A DNA stretch of 46,698 nt from contig DATKQM010000070.1 of the NCBI GenBank assembly GCA_035532735.1, positions 1-46,698 of the forward strand, in the 5' to 3' direction. Numbering within the stretch: the first letter of the stretch is position 1; every line of letters starts with the position of its first letter. A model generated the notes under the pieces. The model was given only the letters and a program-made list of their open reading frames with translations, made no database searches and was not told the origin of the DNA. A program made the position numbers and the translations under genes. Positions 25,331 through 33,789 of the stretch are shown in pieces. This DNA comes from Chersky-840 sp035532735. GTDB lineage: Bacteria > Actinomycetota > Acidimicrobiia > Acidimicrobiales > UBA8190.

Positions 25331-26227
25331 TCACCTCGGCGATCGGAGGCCGACACGGGCTGCGACCTCGGACATCTCGTCCTGCGCGGCCCCGAGCTCC
25401 GCCTTCCCGCACGTCACCACCAGGCGGTCGACGCCCAGGTCGGCAAGCTTGTCGAGGGTCTCGGGCGTGGCCTGGGTGGACATGGCGCTTATGGTCAACT
25501 CCAACGCGTCGCGGTCGCGCCCTGCCGCCTCGGTCTCGGCATGCAGACGGTCCAGCGCCCAGGCGAGCTCGTCTCCCCACAATCCCAACGGCTGCCATCC
25601 GTCACCGCGCCGCGCCGCGCGCCGGATCGATGGCGGGCTGTGCCCACCGATGTGGATGGGCACGCCACCGGGCTGGAAGGGCTTGGGATGGGTGTGCGCG
25701 TGCGAGAAGGCGAAGAACTCACCCTCGAAGGACGCCCCTTCGGGCTCGGTGTCGGCCCACAGGGCGCGCATGAGGTCGATGGACTCGTCGGTGCGCCGTC
25801 CCCGGCTGGCGAAGTCCACCCCGCACGCCTCGAGCTCCTCGCGCATCCACCCCACCCCGATGCACAACCGCACCCGACCTTTCGAGAGCCGGTCCACCGT
25901 GGCCAACCGCTTGGCCATGATGACGGGATGATGGGCGGGCAGGACGAGCACGCCCGTGGCGAGCCCGAGGGTGGAGGTGACCCCGGCCAGAAATCCCAGA
26001 AGGTCGATGGGGTCGGGAATGGCACAGTCGTCGGGCAGGGGCATCCGACCCGACTGGGCGTAGGGGTAGCGACTGGTGTAGTCCCCGATGACGAGGGGAT
26101 GCTCGACGACCACCACCGACTCGAACCCGAGCGCCTCCACGTGCTGGCAGAAGCCCGCCATCCAGTCGGGGTCGGCGCACACGCCCGAGCGCACGGGCGG
26201 CAGCGCCGCCACCTTGATCGTGGTCAC
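25331..26227 (-). CDS. LLM-class (luciferase-like) F420-dependent oxidoreductase
   Basis: A 298-residue TIM-barrel protein. Recognisable blocks are QHVEALGFESVVVVEHPLVI, TSTLGLATGVLVLPAHHP, LSKGRVRLCIGVGWMREELE, GVPIHIGGHSPPSIRRAARR and GDGWQPLG. These place it in the TIGR03619-type LLM family, distinct from the one at 9707. F420 use is inferred from family. The GTG at 26227 has a strong GAGGAGGTTGAGAC leader. It is followed by the fused ETF gene 58 bp downstream and preceded by the SnoaL-like gene 35 bp upstream, all on the minus strand, so a three-gene unit is likely. Confidence 0.88.
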   Translation of the reverse strand: MTTIKVAALPPVRSGVCADPDWMAGFCQHVEALGFESVVVVEHPLVIGDYTSRYPYAQSGRMPLPDDCAIPDPIDLLGFLAGVTSTLGLATGVLVLPAHHPVIMAKRLATVDRLSKGRVRLCIGVGWMREELEACGVDFASRGRRTDESIDLMRALWADTEPEGASFEGEFFAFSHAHTHPKPFQPGGVPIHIGGHSPPSIRRAARRGDGWQPLGLWGDELAWALDRLHAETEAAGRDRDALELTISAMSTQATPETLDKLADLGVDRLVVTCGKAELGAAQDEMSEVAARVGLRSPR

Positions 26228-26262
26228 GTCTCAACCTCCTCGTCGCACCGACGTGCGCCTCG

Positions 26263-26730
26263 TCAACGCTCGGCCATGGGGTGGTCGTCGCGCCAGTCGA
26301 GACGGAGCTGACGCTCGGCGAAACGCCACGTGCCGGCCTGGCACACGAAGGAGTCCTGGTAGCGCACGGCCATGACGAGGAGGCGGCGCTCGTCGTTGCG
26401 GTCGTAGAGGTGATGGGCCAGGCACACCGTCTCGCCGCGGGCACGGTCCCCGTTGACATCGAGCACCTGGCCGCCCACGACGTGGGTGGTCCCGAGGTAG
26501 CGCTCCAGACCCGCCACCAGCGCGGCGGCGATCTCGGCCCGGCCGGACCGGACATTGGGTGACCCGTCGGGCCCGGTGTAGAAGTGGGCCACGAGCCGAC
26601 CGTCCTCGGCGAACAACGCCGCCACGGCGTCGGTCTCGCGCCGGTCGACGTGGCGCGCGTAGGTGTCCACGAGCAGGCGCAGGGCGAGGCGCGCCGCGGT
26701 GTCTCGCTCGGCCTCGTCCACGCGTCGCAT
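26263..26730 (-). CDS. SnoaL/NTF2-like fold protein
   Basis: A 155-residue protein beginning MRRVDEAERDTAARLAL. LLVDTYARHVDRRETDAVAA, LFAEDGRLVAHFYTGP, THVVGGQVLDVNGDRA and FAERQLRLDW follow the layout of actinobacterial SnoaL-like (nuclear transport factor 2 superfamily) proteins, including an Asp-Arg-rich first helix. Such proteins can be cyclases, isomerases, dehydratases or non-enzymatic binders. It probably heads the operon with the LLM and ETF genes. Its start lies 28 bp from the start of the divergent nuclease gene. Confidence 0.8.
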   Translation of the reverse strand: MRRVDEAERDTAARLALRLLVDTYARHVDRRETDAVAALFAEDGRLVAHFYTGPDGSPNVRSGRAEIAAALVAGLERYLGTTHVVGGQVLDVNGDRARGETVCLAHHLYDRNDERRLLVMAVRYQDSFVCQAGTWRFAERQLRLDWRDDHPMAER

Positions 26731-26745
26731 CGTATGCGCCCCTCG

Positions 26746-26751
26746 TAGCAT
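26746..26751 (+). promoter_or_regulatory. -10 element TAGCAT for the TM0106-like nuclease gene
   Basis: TAGCAT ends 7 nt before the GTG at 26759 and overlaps an in-frame ATG at 26750. The spacing matches other likely leaderless starts here and favours the GTG. Confidence 0.4.
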
Positions 26752-26758
26752 GACCGCC

Positions 26759-28657
26759 GTGGGACCCGATCCGAGCGAAGACATGCCTGTGGCCCCACAA
26801 GGCGGGTACCTGGCCAAACGATGCCCCGAGGAGGTCCAGCTCGACATCCTCCGCCCTGTCGAACCGCTCCCGAGGTCTGAGTTCATGGGCATGCTGGCGG
26901 CCGGGGGAATCACCTACGAGCGAGAGGTCTTCGACACCCTGGGCGCCGCGGTCGAAGGAGTCGTCGAGATCGACCGGGCCATCGACCGTGGCGATCGGGA
27001 GCAGTTGACCGCCGATGCCATGCGCAACGGTACGCCGCTCGTGATCGGGGGCCGGCTCCCGGTCGACGCCACCGGGCACCGCGTGGGCGAGCCCGACCTC
27101 CTCGTCCGGGTGGGAGATCGGCCCAAGGAAAGGGGCCTGTGGGCGTACGTGGCTGTCGACGTCAAGCACCACATCGTGCGCGACGGGGACGACGACGATC
27201 TACCGACCATGTCCGAGGCGCTCCTGAGCGCACCCTGGGCCGAGACCGACGGTGCCGGGACCAGCGCGTCGACTCGCACCAGATATGGGGACCTCGTCCA
27301 ACTGGCCCATTACCAACGCATGCTCGAAGCATGCGGTCACCAGGCCGAGGAAGGCCGGTGGGGCGGGATCATCGGAACCGACCAACGGTTGGCCTGGTAC
27401 GACCTCGACTCGGAGCGTTGGGACTGGTCGCAGTACCTCGATGAGCCAATGGACAGGCGCCTGTCCACGATGGAGTCCTACGACGGCGCCTTCGCGCACG
27501 GGCTGGTCATCATCGAGGCCGCGGTGCGGCACCGTCGGGATCCGGATGTCGCGCTGGCAGCAGAGCCCGTGGCCATCCCGGACTGTCCCGAATGCGGCTG
27601 GCGGGTGTGGTGCTTTCCGATCCTGGAGGCGGCAGCGGATCTGAGCCTTCTCCCCGGGATCAACCTGCGGAAGCGCCGACAGCATCGCGACCGGGGCGTC
27701 ACCGATCTTCACGATCTCGCCGCCCTGGACGACCGGACCGCCCGGCTGCTCACGGGCCGGGTCGACATGGATGACCTGGCCGAACGGGTCAGGGGTGTCG
27801 ACGGACAGACTCCCATCGCCGAGATCATCCCCCGCAGGCGACGGCAGGTCTCTGACCTGGCCGGAGAAGGTGTCCGGGTCGTCGATGACCTGCGCGCCTT
27901 GCCGGCGCAGACGCTCGGTTACACAGACGCCGCCATGAACGACCTTCCTCTGCAGATCGACCGGGCCCGGGCCCGCCTCGGCCCCGAGTCGGCCTACCGA
28001 CTCCGGGGCGTCGACGAATTGGTCGTGCCGCGCGGGGACATCGAGGTCGACATCGACATGGAGGGCGTCGAGGACGGCACCTATCTGTGGGGAGCCCTCC
28101 TCACCGAGCGCGACGGCGACAACGTCGCTTCGGTCGCGTACCTGCCCTTCGTGTCCTGGGACCCGTCGGTGGCGACCGGCGAGCTCGACGCCTTCGCCGT
28201 CTTCTGGGAGTGGTTGCGTGACCAGCAGGTCGCGGCGACGCGTGCCGGAAAGACGCTGCGGGCCTACTGTTACAACAAAGGGGCAGAGGGCACGCACATT
28301 CGTCGGCTGGGTGCTCTGCTCGGTCTCGAGGACGAAGTCGAGGAATTCCTGGCCTCGGAAGACTTGATCGATCTCCTCGAAGTGGTGCGCCGACAATTGG
28401 TCACCGGTACCCGCATGGGACTGAAGGCGATGGCGAAACTGGCCGGCTTCGCGTGGCGCGGCGAGGAAGGCGGTGGGGCGCTGGCCATGGTCCGCTACGT
28501 CGAGGCCGTCGGTGACCCCGACACCGAGGTCCGCGCCGCGGCCAGGCGCTGGATCCTCGAGTACAACGAGGACGACGTGCGGGCCACCGCCGCGTTGAGG
28601 GACTGGCTCGACGGCGCCGCCAAGCTCCTGCCCTCGGTGGCGGACATCAAGCCCTGA
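26759..28657 (+). CDS. TM0106-family RecB-like nuclease with RNase H-like domain and Cys cluster
   Basis: About 632 residues with two nuclease modules. The first is a PD-(D/E)xK (RecB/Cas4-like) core with G-E-P-D near 110-112 and D-V-K near 134-136, preceded by one Cys in KRCPEE (about 22) and followed by CPECGWRVWC (about 276-285). One distal and three clustered Cys is the arrangement of the 4Fe-4S cluster in Cas4/AddB. The second is a DEDD RNase H-like domain with DIDMEGVEDGTYLWG and the late YNEDDVRATAALRDWL. The family is widespread and poorly characterised, presumably acting in DNA or RNA repair. The GTG at 26759 is favoured by a -10 TAGCAT; the ATG at 26750 is possible. Confidence 0.85.
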   Translation: MGPDPSEDMPVAPQGGYLAKRCPEEVQLDILRPVEPLPRSEFMGMLAAGGITYEREVFDTLGAAVEGVVEIDRAIDRGDREQLTADAMRNGTPLVIGGRLPVDATGHRVGEPDLLVRVGDRPKERGLWAYVAVDVKHHIVRDGDDDDLPTMSEALLSAPWAETDGAGTSASTRTRYGDLVQLAHYQRMLEACGHQAEEGRWGGIIGTDQRLAWYDLDSERWDWSQYLDEPMDRRLSTMESYDGAFAHGLVIIEAAVRHRRDPDVALAAEPVAIPDCPECGWRVWCFPILEAAADLSLLPGINLRKRRQHRDRGVTDLHDLAALDDRTARLLTGRVDMDDLAERVRGVDGQTPIAEIIPRRRRQVSDLAGEGVRVVDDLRALPAQTLGYTDAAMNDLPLQIDRARARLGPESAYRLRGVDELVVPRGDIEVDIDMEGVEDGTYLWGALLTERDGDNVASVAYLPFVSWDPSVATGELDAFAVFWEWLRDQQVAATRAGKTLRAYCYNKGAEGTHIRRLGALLGLEDEVEEFLASEDLIDLLEVVRRQLVTGTRMGLKAMAKLAGFAWRGEEGGGALAMVRYVEAVGDPDTEVRAAARRWILEYNEDDVRATAALRDWLDGAAKLLPSVADIKP

Positions 28658-28691
28658 CGGAGCGTCAGCCCGGCGATAGTCATCACTGCCT

Positions 28692-29063
28692 GTGAGAACG
28701 CGATTTCCGGGGAAACCTCTTGCTCTCGATGACGAACGGGTGTTCGATAACAAGCAGGCCCAGTGGCGGAGCCGCCGGGGGTTCTGGGTCAAGACCTCCT
28801 TCGGCGACGTGGAGTTGGGCCGGATCAGTCACCTTCGGTTCAAGGGCGTCGACGGAACCCGACTCGTCCTGTGTGTGGTGCCCACCCGGTACTCCGAGCC
28901 TCCCGACGCCGACATCTGGACGAACCTGCTGCTCGTTTGCACGCCGAGCCTCGACGCTTCTTCGAAGTGGCCAACTACCGGACCACTCGCGGCGCGTGGC
29001 AATCGGGATCGGTCCCACTTCCCACGGGGAGACCGTCACAACTCGCCGGTACGATGGCGATAG
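28692..29063 (+). CDS. hypothetical protein, probably frameshifted near its C-terminus
   Basis: Up to about residue 85 the frame looks genuine: FDNKQAQWRSRRGFWVKTSF, VELGRISHLRFKGVDGTRL and IWTNLLLVC. After about 28945 the protein-like sequence is in the -1 frame, RRFFEVANYRTTRGAWQSGS and on to a stop at 29096-29098. The annotated frame instead becomes low-complexity Arg/Ser/Pro. A single-base indel, real or from sequencing, is likely, and the intact gene would span 28692-29098. No family is recognised. It lies after the nuclease gene on the same strand. Confidence 0.5.
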   Translation: MRTRFPGKPLALDDERVFDNKQAQWRSRRGFWVKTSFGDVELGRISHLRFKGVDGTRLVLCVVPTRYSEPPDADIWTNLLLVCTPSLDASSKWPTTGPLAARGNRDRSHFPRGDRHNSPVRWR

Positions 29064-29155
29064 CTCATCAAGAGGACCTGAGGGACATGGCCCGCTGAAG
29101 GTCCGGCAACCGGTCGAAAGACACGGTGCCAATGCCACGACGATGAGGAGGACGG

Positions 29156-29563
29156 ATGGAACCGAGAGATCGTCGCGGGGAGACCCCGGCGCGCCCCATC
29201 GCCGAGGCAGACGGCACCACACCAGGGCGGTCGCCTTGCACCAACCACCACGCGGGACACGCTCCACATTGGATCCAGGTATTTCACTCCCGTAGTCCCG
29301 ACGAGGAGCCGCCTGTCATCGGACGCCTCCTCGAAGCGAGCGACGACGGGACGGTCGTGGTGAGTGCGGGCGGGAGGACGTACCGCCTGTGGAACCATGA
29401 ACCCCGACGCCTGGCCGCGACCGCCGCGGCCAACGACGGCGAGATCGCCCTGTCCTACCGGTGGAAGCTGCTCCGCACGCGCCATGAGAGCGGGTGGGCG
29501 TGCTTCAGCGTCTGTGCTGCCGAGGACGGCGATCGAGGCTTGTGCGCTTGGCACCGTGACTGA
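29156..29563 (+). CDS. hypothetical protein
   Basis: A 135-residue protein of unknown family with a strong ribosome-binding site (GATGAGGAGGACGG directly before the ATG). Residues about 50-110 (PVIGRLLEASDDGTVVVSAG, then RTYRLWNHEPRRLAATAAAN) look like a small beta-rich domain. Later come SYRWKLLRTRHESG and two Cys in CFSVCAAE. The N-terminal 40 residues are polar. It follows the frameshifted unknown gene and precedes a 56-codon gene, forming a group of small unknown proteins. Confidence 0.6.
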   Translation: MEPRDRRGETPARPIAEADGTTPGRSPCTNHHAGHAPHWIQVFHSRSPDEEPPVIGRLLEASDDGTVVVSAGGRTYRLWNHEPRRLAATAAANDGEIALSYRWKLLRTRHESGWACFSVCAAEDGDRGLCAWHRD

Positions 29564-29706
29564 ACGTCGCTCTTCGACACCACGCTCTGCGGTTGATCGA
29601 CCGACACCCAACGTGGGCGTGTCGTTCCCATCGCCCCGTCGGCGGCGGTCCTGCTTCAGCAGGCACCTGCCCGGGCCGATGGTCACCGCAGAAGGGAGGG
29701 TGACCC

Positions 29707-29877
29707 ATGGGACTCGGAGAACGCTGCGACGAGATCGTTCGACTCATCGACGAGACGCTGGCCGCCTTCGGGGCTGACCCTGCCGACACCCTTCCGAATC
29801 CCCCGCCCCCCGCGACGGCGGTGACACCGTTCCCTCCTCGGCGAGCTCGTCGAGCCAGGCCGGCCTCGGGCTTCTGA
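29707..29877 (+). CDS. small hypothetical protein (56 aa)
   Basis: This short gene has the ribosome-binding site AGAAGGGAGGG ending 9 nt before the ATG. The first half (MGLGERCDEIVRLIDETLAA) would form an amphipathic helix. The second is Pro-rich and then Arg-rich (PRRARRARPASGF). It sits in the 397-bp space between the 135-residue unknown gene and the response regulator. Codon use fits the genome. There is no family match I recognise; moderate confidence that it is translated. Confidence 0.45.
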   Translation: MGLGERCDEIVRLIDETLAAFGADPADTLPNPPPPATAVTPFPPRRARRARPASGF

Positions 29878-29960
29878 GGGCACAGGACCAGCCTCACCTG
29901 GTGGACAGCGGCCTCACAGAAAACCCACAGGGTCGAGGCGCAGGCTAGACGCTGAATCCT

Positions 29961-30656
29961 ATGGCCGAGCCCAGCCGCATCCTGGTCGTCGACGACGAGC
30001 CCAGCATCACCGACCTCCTGTCCATGGCCCTTCGCTACGAGGGCATGGAGGTGGAGGTCTCACACCTGGGACGCCAGGCCCTCGAGGCCATGACGAAGTT
30101 CCGCCCCCATCTCGTCGTCCTCGACGTCATGCTCCCCGACCTGAGCGGGTTCGAGGTCCTCGAGCGCATGGGCCGGGACCGGATCGGCGGGCGCCTGCCA
30201 GTGCTCTTCCTGACGGCGCGCGACACCCTCGACGACAAGCTGCGCGGCTTCACCCTCGGCGGGGACGACTACATGACCAAGCCCTTCAGCGTGGAGGAGC
30301 TCATCGTCCGGGTGCGGGCCATCCTCCGGCGCGCCCATGGGGAAGGCGACGACGGACGACTCAACGTCGGCGACCTGCGCATGGACGAGGAGAGCCACGA
30401 GGTCTTCCGGGGCTCGACCTCGATCGACCTCACCCCGACCGAGTTCAAGCTGCTGCATTACCTCATGCTCAACACAGGGCGGGTGGTATCGAAGTCACAG
30501 ATCCTCGACCGGGTCTGGAACTACGACTTCGACGGTAACGCCAATGTGGTCGAGATCTACATCAGCTATCTGCGCAAGAAGATCGACACCTTGGGCCCCC
30601 GATTGATCCACACCGTGCGCGGCGTGGGCTACTCCTTGCGCCCCACGCCGGAGTAG
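29961..30656 (+). CDS. OmpR/PhoB-family response regulator
   Basis: A 231-residue two-domain regulator. In the receiver domain (1-120) the acidic pocket is D11-D12, the phosphorylation site is D55 in VVLDVMLP and K107 is in MTKPF. The winged-helix DNA-binding domain (about 135-228) reads LTPTEFKLLHYLMLNTGRVV, then QILDRVWNYDFDGNANVVEI and TVRGVGYSLR. It resembles MprA/TcrA-type actinobacterial regulators. Its kinase is encoded 4 bp downstream. The signal and targets cannot be read from the sequence. Confidence 0.93.
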   Translation: MAEPSRILVVDDEPSITDLLSMALRYEGMEVEVSHLGRQALEAMTKFRPHLVVLDVMLPDLSGFEVLERMGRDRIGGRLPVLFLTARDTLDDKLRGFTLGGDDYMTKPFSVEELIVRVRAILRRAHGEGDDGRLNVGDLRMDEESHEVFRGSTSIDLTPTEFKLLHYLMLNTGRVVSKSQILDRVWNYDFDGNANVVEIYISYLRKKIDTLGPRLIHTVRGVGYSLRPTPE

Positions 30657-30660
30657 TCCC

Positions 30661-32190
30661 GTGACACTGCGGCTGCGACTGCTCCTCGTCCTCGTCGGGA
30701 TCGTGGCCGTCGGGCTGCTGTCGGCCGACGTGGCCACCTACGCGTCATTGCGGTCCTATCTCTTCTCGCAGGTCGACAACGAGCTCCATGACGACGCCAT
30801 ACCCATCGGCACCCAGGTGGCCGACGCCATATCGCGACCCTTCGGAAGAGAAGGAGTGGCGCGGGTCTTCCCGCCCCCGGGCCTGTGGATCGAGTTGCGC
30901 GACCAGAGCGGCAACAACCTGGGTCCGGTCGAGGCCTATCCGCTGGCGCCACCACTCCTGCCGTTGTCTCTGCCGGGATCCGGGAGTGCGTCATCGAGCC
31001 CGGTCCGGTTCAACGCCTCGAGCGGAGGTTCGAGCAACGTCCCCTACCGGGTGCTCGCCGAGCCCATCCAGGTGGACGGCAACGAGATCGGCACCGTGAT
31101 CGTCGCCATCCCGCTCAACGACCTCCATCACACCCTGGGCCGGCTCCTCGTCATCGAGATGCTCGTGTCAGCCGCCGTACTCATCGTGCTCGGGTTCCTG
31201 GCGTGGTGGATCGTGCGTCGAAACCTCCGACCACTCGATCAGATGGCCACCACGGCCGGGGCCATCGCCGGGGGCGACCTGTCGCAGCGGGTGGAGATCA
31301 CCGACCAGCGCACCGAGGTGGGTCAGCTCGGCAACGCCCTCAACGTCATGCTGACCGGCATCGAGGGGGCCTTCGCGGCCCGAGCCGCCTCGGAAGAGCG
31401 GCTGCGGAGGTTCCTCGCCGACGCGTCGCACGAATTGCGCACCCCGCTCACGTCGATCCGCGGCTACTCCGAGCTTTTCGATCGCGGCGCGCGCGACCGT
31501 CCCGAGGATCTCGCCACCTCAATGCGTCATATCCGCGAAGAGGCCAATCGGATGAGCGTCCTCGTGGACGACCTCTTGCTCCTGGCCCGTCTCGACCACG
31601 AACGGCCTGTCGTGCTCGAGCACCTCGACTTCACCGCGGTCGTCACCGCAGCGGTGGATGCGGCCCGCCTGCGGGCACCGACCCGGGTCATCAGTCTCCA
31701 GGCACCCGATCTCGTCACCGTGACGGGAGACGCCGATCGCCTCCGACAGGTCGTCGACAACCTCCTCTCCAACGCGGTGCACCACACCCCCGACGGTTCG
31801 CCCGTCGACGTGCGCGTGAGGACCGAGGCGACCACGGCGTGTCTCGAGGTCTCGGACCGGGGCCCGGGCATCGCGATCGAGGAGCAGGCCCACATCTTCG
31901 AGCCGTTCCACCGGGCTGACCTGACCCGGGCGCGCGCCACGGGAGGCGTGGGGCTGGGTCTGAGCATCGTCTCTGCCATCGCCCACGCGCATGGGGGCAG
32001 TGTGGGAGTGGTGTCAGACCCCTCATCGGACAACGGCCCCAGTGGCGCCAACTTCTGGGTCCGGATCCCGCTGGCCAGTACGGTCGCGGCCGTTCCGGCA
32101 TCCGAGCAACCTGTCGAACAACCTGCCACCGAACAATCTGCCGTCGAGGAACCCGTGGCCGATCAGACCGTGACCACAGTCGAGCGCTGA
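30661..32190 (+). CDS. two-component sensor histidine kinase
   Basis: A 509-residue membrane kinase: TM1 (about 7-29), an extracytoplasmic sensor (30-160) with a Ser/Gly-rich insert near 107-125, TM2 (about 162-185), HAMP (about 186-245), a dimerisation domain with H257 in DASHELRTPLTSIRGYSE, then the ATPase domain with N box DNLLSNAVHHTPDG, DRGPGI and GGVGLGLSIV. The last 35 residues are a Glu/Gln/Pro/Val low-complexity tail (EQPVEQPATEQSAVEEP). It partners the response regulator immediately upstream. Its stop directly abuts the dnaB stop on the other strand (TGATCA). Confidence 0.93.
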   Translation: MTLRLRLLLVLVGIVAVGLLSADVATYASLRSYLFSQVDNELHDDAIPIGTQVADAISRPFGREGVARVFPPPGLWIELRDQSGNNLGPVEAYPLAPPLLPLSLPGSGSASSSPVRFNASSGGSSNVPYRVLAEPIQVDGNEIGTVIVAIPLNDLHHTLGRLLVIEMLVSAAVLIVLGFLAWWIVRRNLRPLDQMATTAGAIAGGDLSQRVEITDQRTEVGQLGNALNVMLTGIEGAFAARAASEERLRRFLADASHELRTPLTSIRGYSELFDRGARDRPEDLATSMRHIREEANRMSVLVDDLLLLARLDHERPVVLEHLDFTAVVTAAVDAARLRAPTRVISLQAPDLVTVTGDADRLRQVVDNLLSNAVHHTPDGSPVDVRVRTEATTACLEVSDRGPGIAIEEQAHIFEPFHRADLTRARATGGVGLGLSIVSAIAHAHGGSVGVVSDPSSDNGPSGANFWVRIPLASTVAAVPASEQPVEQPATEQSAVEEPVADQTVTTVER

Positions 32191-33561
32191 TCAGACCCGG
32201 GCGATACCGGCGAAGCGCGTGAAGCGGTCCACGAAGGCGAGCTGTGTCACGCCGGTGGGCCCGTTGCGGTGCTTGGCGATGATGATCTCGGCGGTGCCGC
32301 GGTCAGGCGAGTCGGGGTTGTAGATCTCGTCTCGGTAGATGAAGAGCACCACATCGGCGTCCTGCTCGATCGAGCCCGACTCACGCAGGTCGGCCAGCAC
32401 GGGCCGCTTGTCCTGGCGCATTTCCAGGTTTCGGGACAGCTGCGACAGGGCCACGACGGGGATGTCGAGCTCACGGGCGAGCACCTTCAACCCACGGCTG
32501 ATCTCCGACACCTCGACCTGGCGGTTCTCGGCCCGGCTCTTGGTGTGGCCACTCATGAGCTGGAGATAGTCCACGATCACGAGGCCGAGTCCCTCGCGTG
32601 CCTTGAGGCGACGGGCCTTGGCCCTGATCTCCATGACGGTGAGGTTGGGGTTGTCGTCGATGTAGATCGGGGCGTCGCCGAGACGGCCGATGGCGTCGGA
32701 GATCTTGGGCCAGTCCGACTCGAGCAGCCGGCCGTTGCGCATCCGGGTGGCGTCGACGTGTGCCTCCGAGCACAACAGGCGCTGGGTGAGCTCGAGATGG
32801 CTCATCTCGAGCGAGAACACGAGCACCGGCACCCGGGCGTGTACCGCGGCGTGCTGGGCGATGCCGAGGGCGAAGCTGGTCTTGCCCATGGCGGGACGGG
32901 CTCCCACCACCACCAGGTTCGATTTCTGCAGTCCGGCCAGGCGCTCGTCGAGGTCTCCGTAGCCGGTGGGGACACCGGTGATGGTGTCGCCGCGCTCGAA
33001 GAGGTTCTCGAGATGGTCGAGGCTGGCCGCCAGGAGCTCGCGCAACGGCGCCATGGTGTCGACCACCCGACGCTGGGCCACTTCGAACACCATCGCCTCG
33101 GCCCGGTCGATGACCGTCGAGACGTCCTCGGGCAGGCTGAAGCCGAGCTCAGCTATCTCACCCGACACCACGATGAGTCGTCGCAACAGGGCGTGCTCCT
33201 CGACGATGTGCGCGTAGTGCGACGCGTTCGCCGTCGACGGCGTGTTGACCTGGAGCGAGATCAGCACCGAGGCGTCACCCACGGCGTCGAGGAGCCCGGC
33301 GCGCCGGAGTTCGTCGGCGACGGTCACAGGGTCGGCGGGCTCGCCGCGCGTGTAGAGGGCTGTCACCGCCGCGAAGACGTGTCCGTGGGCCGGCTTGTAG
33401 AAGTCCTCGGCCACACAGCATTCGAGCGCCGCCGCGATGGCATCGCGCGACAGCAACATGGCTCCGAGCAGTGACTCCTCGGCGTCGAGGTTGTGGGGCG
33501 GGACACGACCGCCGACGGGGTGGAGTCGACGGACGGGTGCTTCTTCGTACGGCTGCGCCAT
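32191..33561 (-). CDS. dnaB: replicative DNA helicase DnaB
   Basis: A 456-residue hexameric helicase that unwinds the replication fork. The N-terminal primase-interacting domain begins PPHNLDAEESLLGAMLL. The RecA-like motor has Walker A GARPAMGKTS (220-229), VFSLEMSHLELTQRLL, LGLVIVDYLQLM (Walker B), VALSQLSRNLE and the arginine-finger-side segment DLRESGSIEQDADVV. The length is normal and there is no intein, unlike many actinobacterial dnaB genes. It follows rplI at the end of the rpsF-ssb-rpsR-rplI block after 228 bp that contain DnaA-box-like sites. Confidence 0.96.
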   Translation of the reverse strand: MAQPYEEAPVRRLHPVGGRVPPHNLDAEESLLGAMLLSRDAIAAALECCVAEDFYKPAHGHVFAAVTALYTRGEPADPVTVADELRRAGLLDAVGDASVLISLQVNTPSTANASHYAHIVEEHALLRRLIVVSGEIAELGFSLPEDVSTVIDRAEAMVFEVAQRRVVDTMAPLRELLAASLDHLENLFERGDTITGVPTGYGDLDERLAGLQKSNLVVVGARPAMGKTSFALGIAQHAAVHARVPVLVFSLEMSHLELTQRLLCSEAHVDATRMRNGRLLESDWPKISDAIGRLGDAPIYIDDNPNLTVMEIRAKARRLKAREGLGLVIVDYLQLMSGHTKSRAENRQVEVSEISRGLKVLARELDIPVVALSQLSRNLEMRQDKRPVLADLRESGSIEQDADVVLFIYRDEIYNPDSPDRGTAEIIIAKHRNGPTGVTQLAFVDRFTRFAGIARV

Positions 33562-33622
33562 GGTCCCTAACCCTGGCCTACAGGGCCTGTGGGGAACGAG
33601 GGGCGCAACCCTGGGAATTCAC

Positions 33623-33696
33623 GGTGGACAACCGCCGTTTGCCGGTGGACAACCGTGTGGACGATCGGCGACCCGAGATGGACGCCCTGGGGACAA
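33623..33696. promoter_or_regulatory. cluster of DnaA-box-like sequences upstream of dnaB
   Basis: GGTGGACAA occurs at 33623-33631 and 33644-33652, both followed by CCG. TGTGGACGA is at 33656-33664 and TGGGGACAA at 33688-33696. Each differs by one base from TGTGGACAA, the complement of the high-GC actinobacterial DnaA box TTGTCCACA. All lie in the same orientation within 74 bp in the dnaB-rplI gap. DnaA binding is an inference; the spacing and copy number are suggestive. Confidence 0.45.
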
Positions 33697-33789
33697 CCGA
33701 CAAGCCCGGTCGCTGGAGGTGACCTCGCACCCCGACCACGGTCGCACCCGGGTGTGACACCTGCCGGCACTCGAGAGGCGTCGTCCTGG

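Noticed and set aside
26759..28657. CRISPR-associated cas4 locus
   Set aside because: The nuclease has a Cas4-like cysteine pattern, but there is no repeat-spacer array or cas1/cas2 gene in the window.
33562..33789. Chromosomal origin (oriC)
   Set aside because: Only four DnaA-like sites, no AT-rich unwinding region, and dnaA/dnaN are not adjacent.
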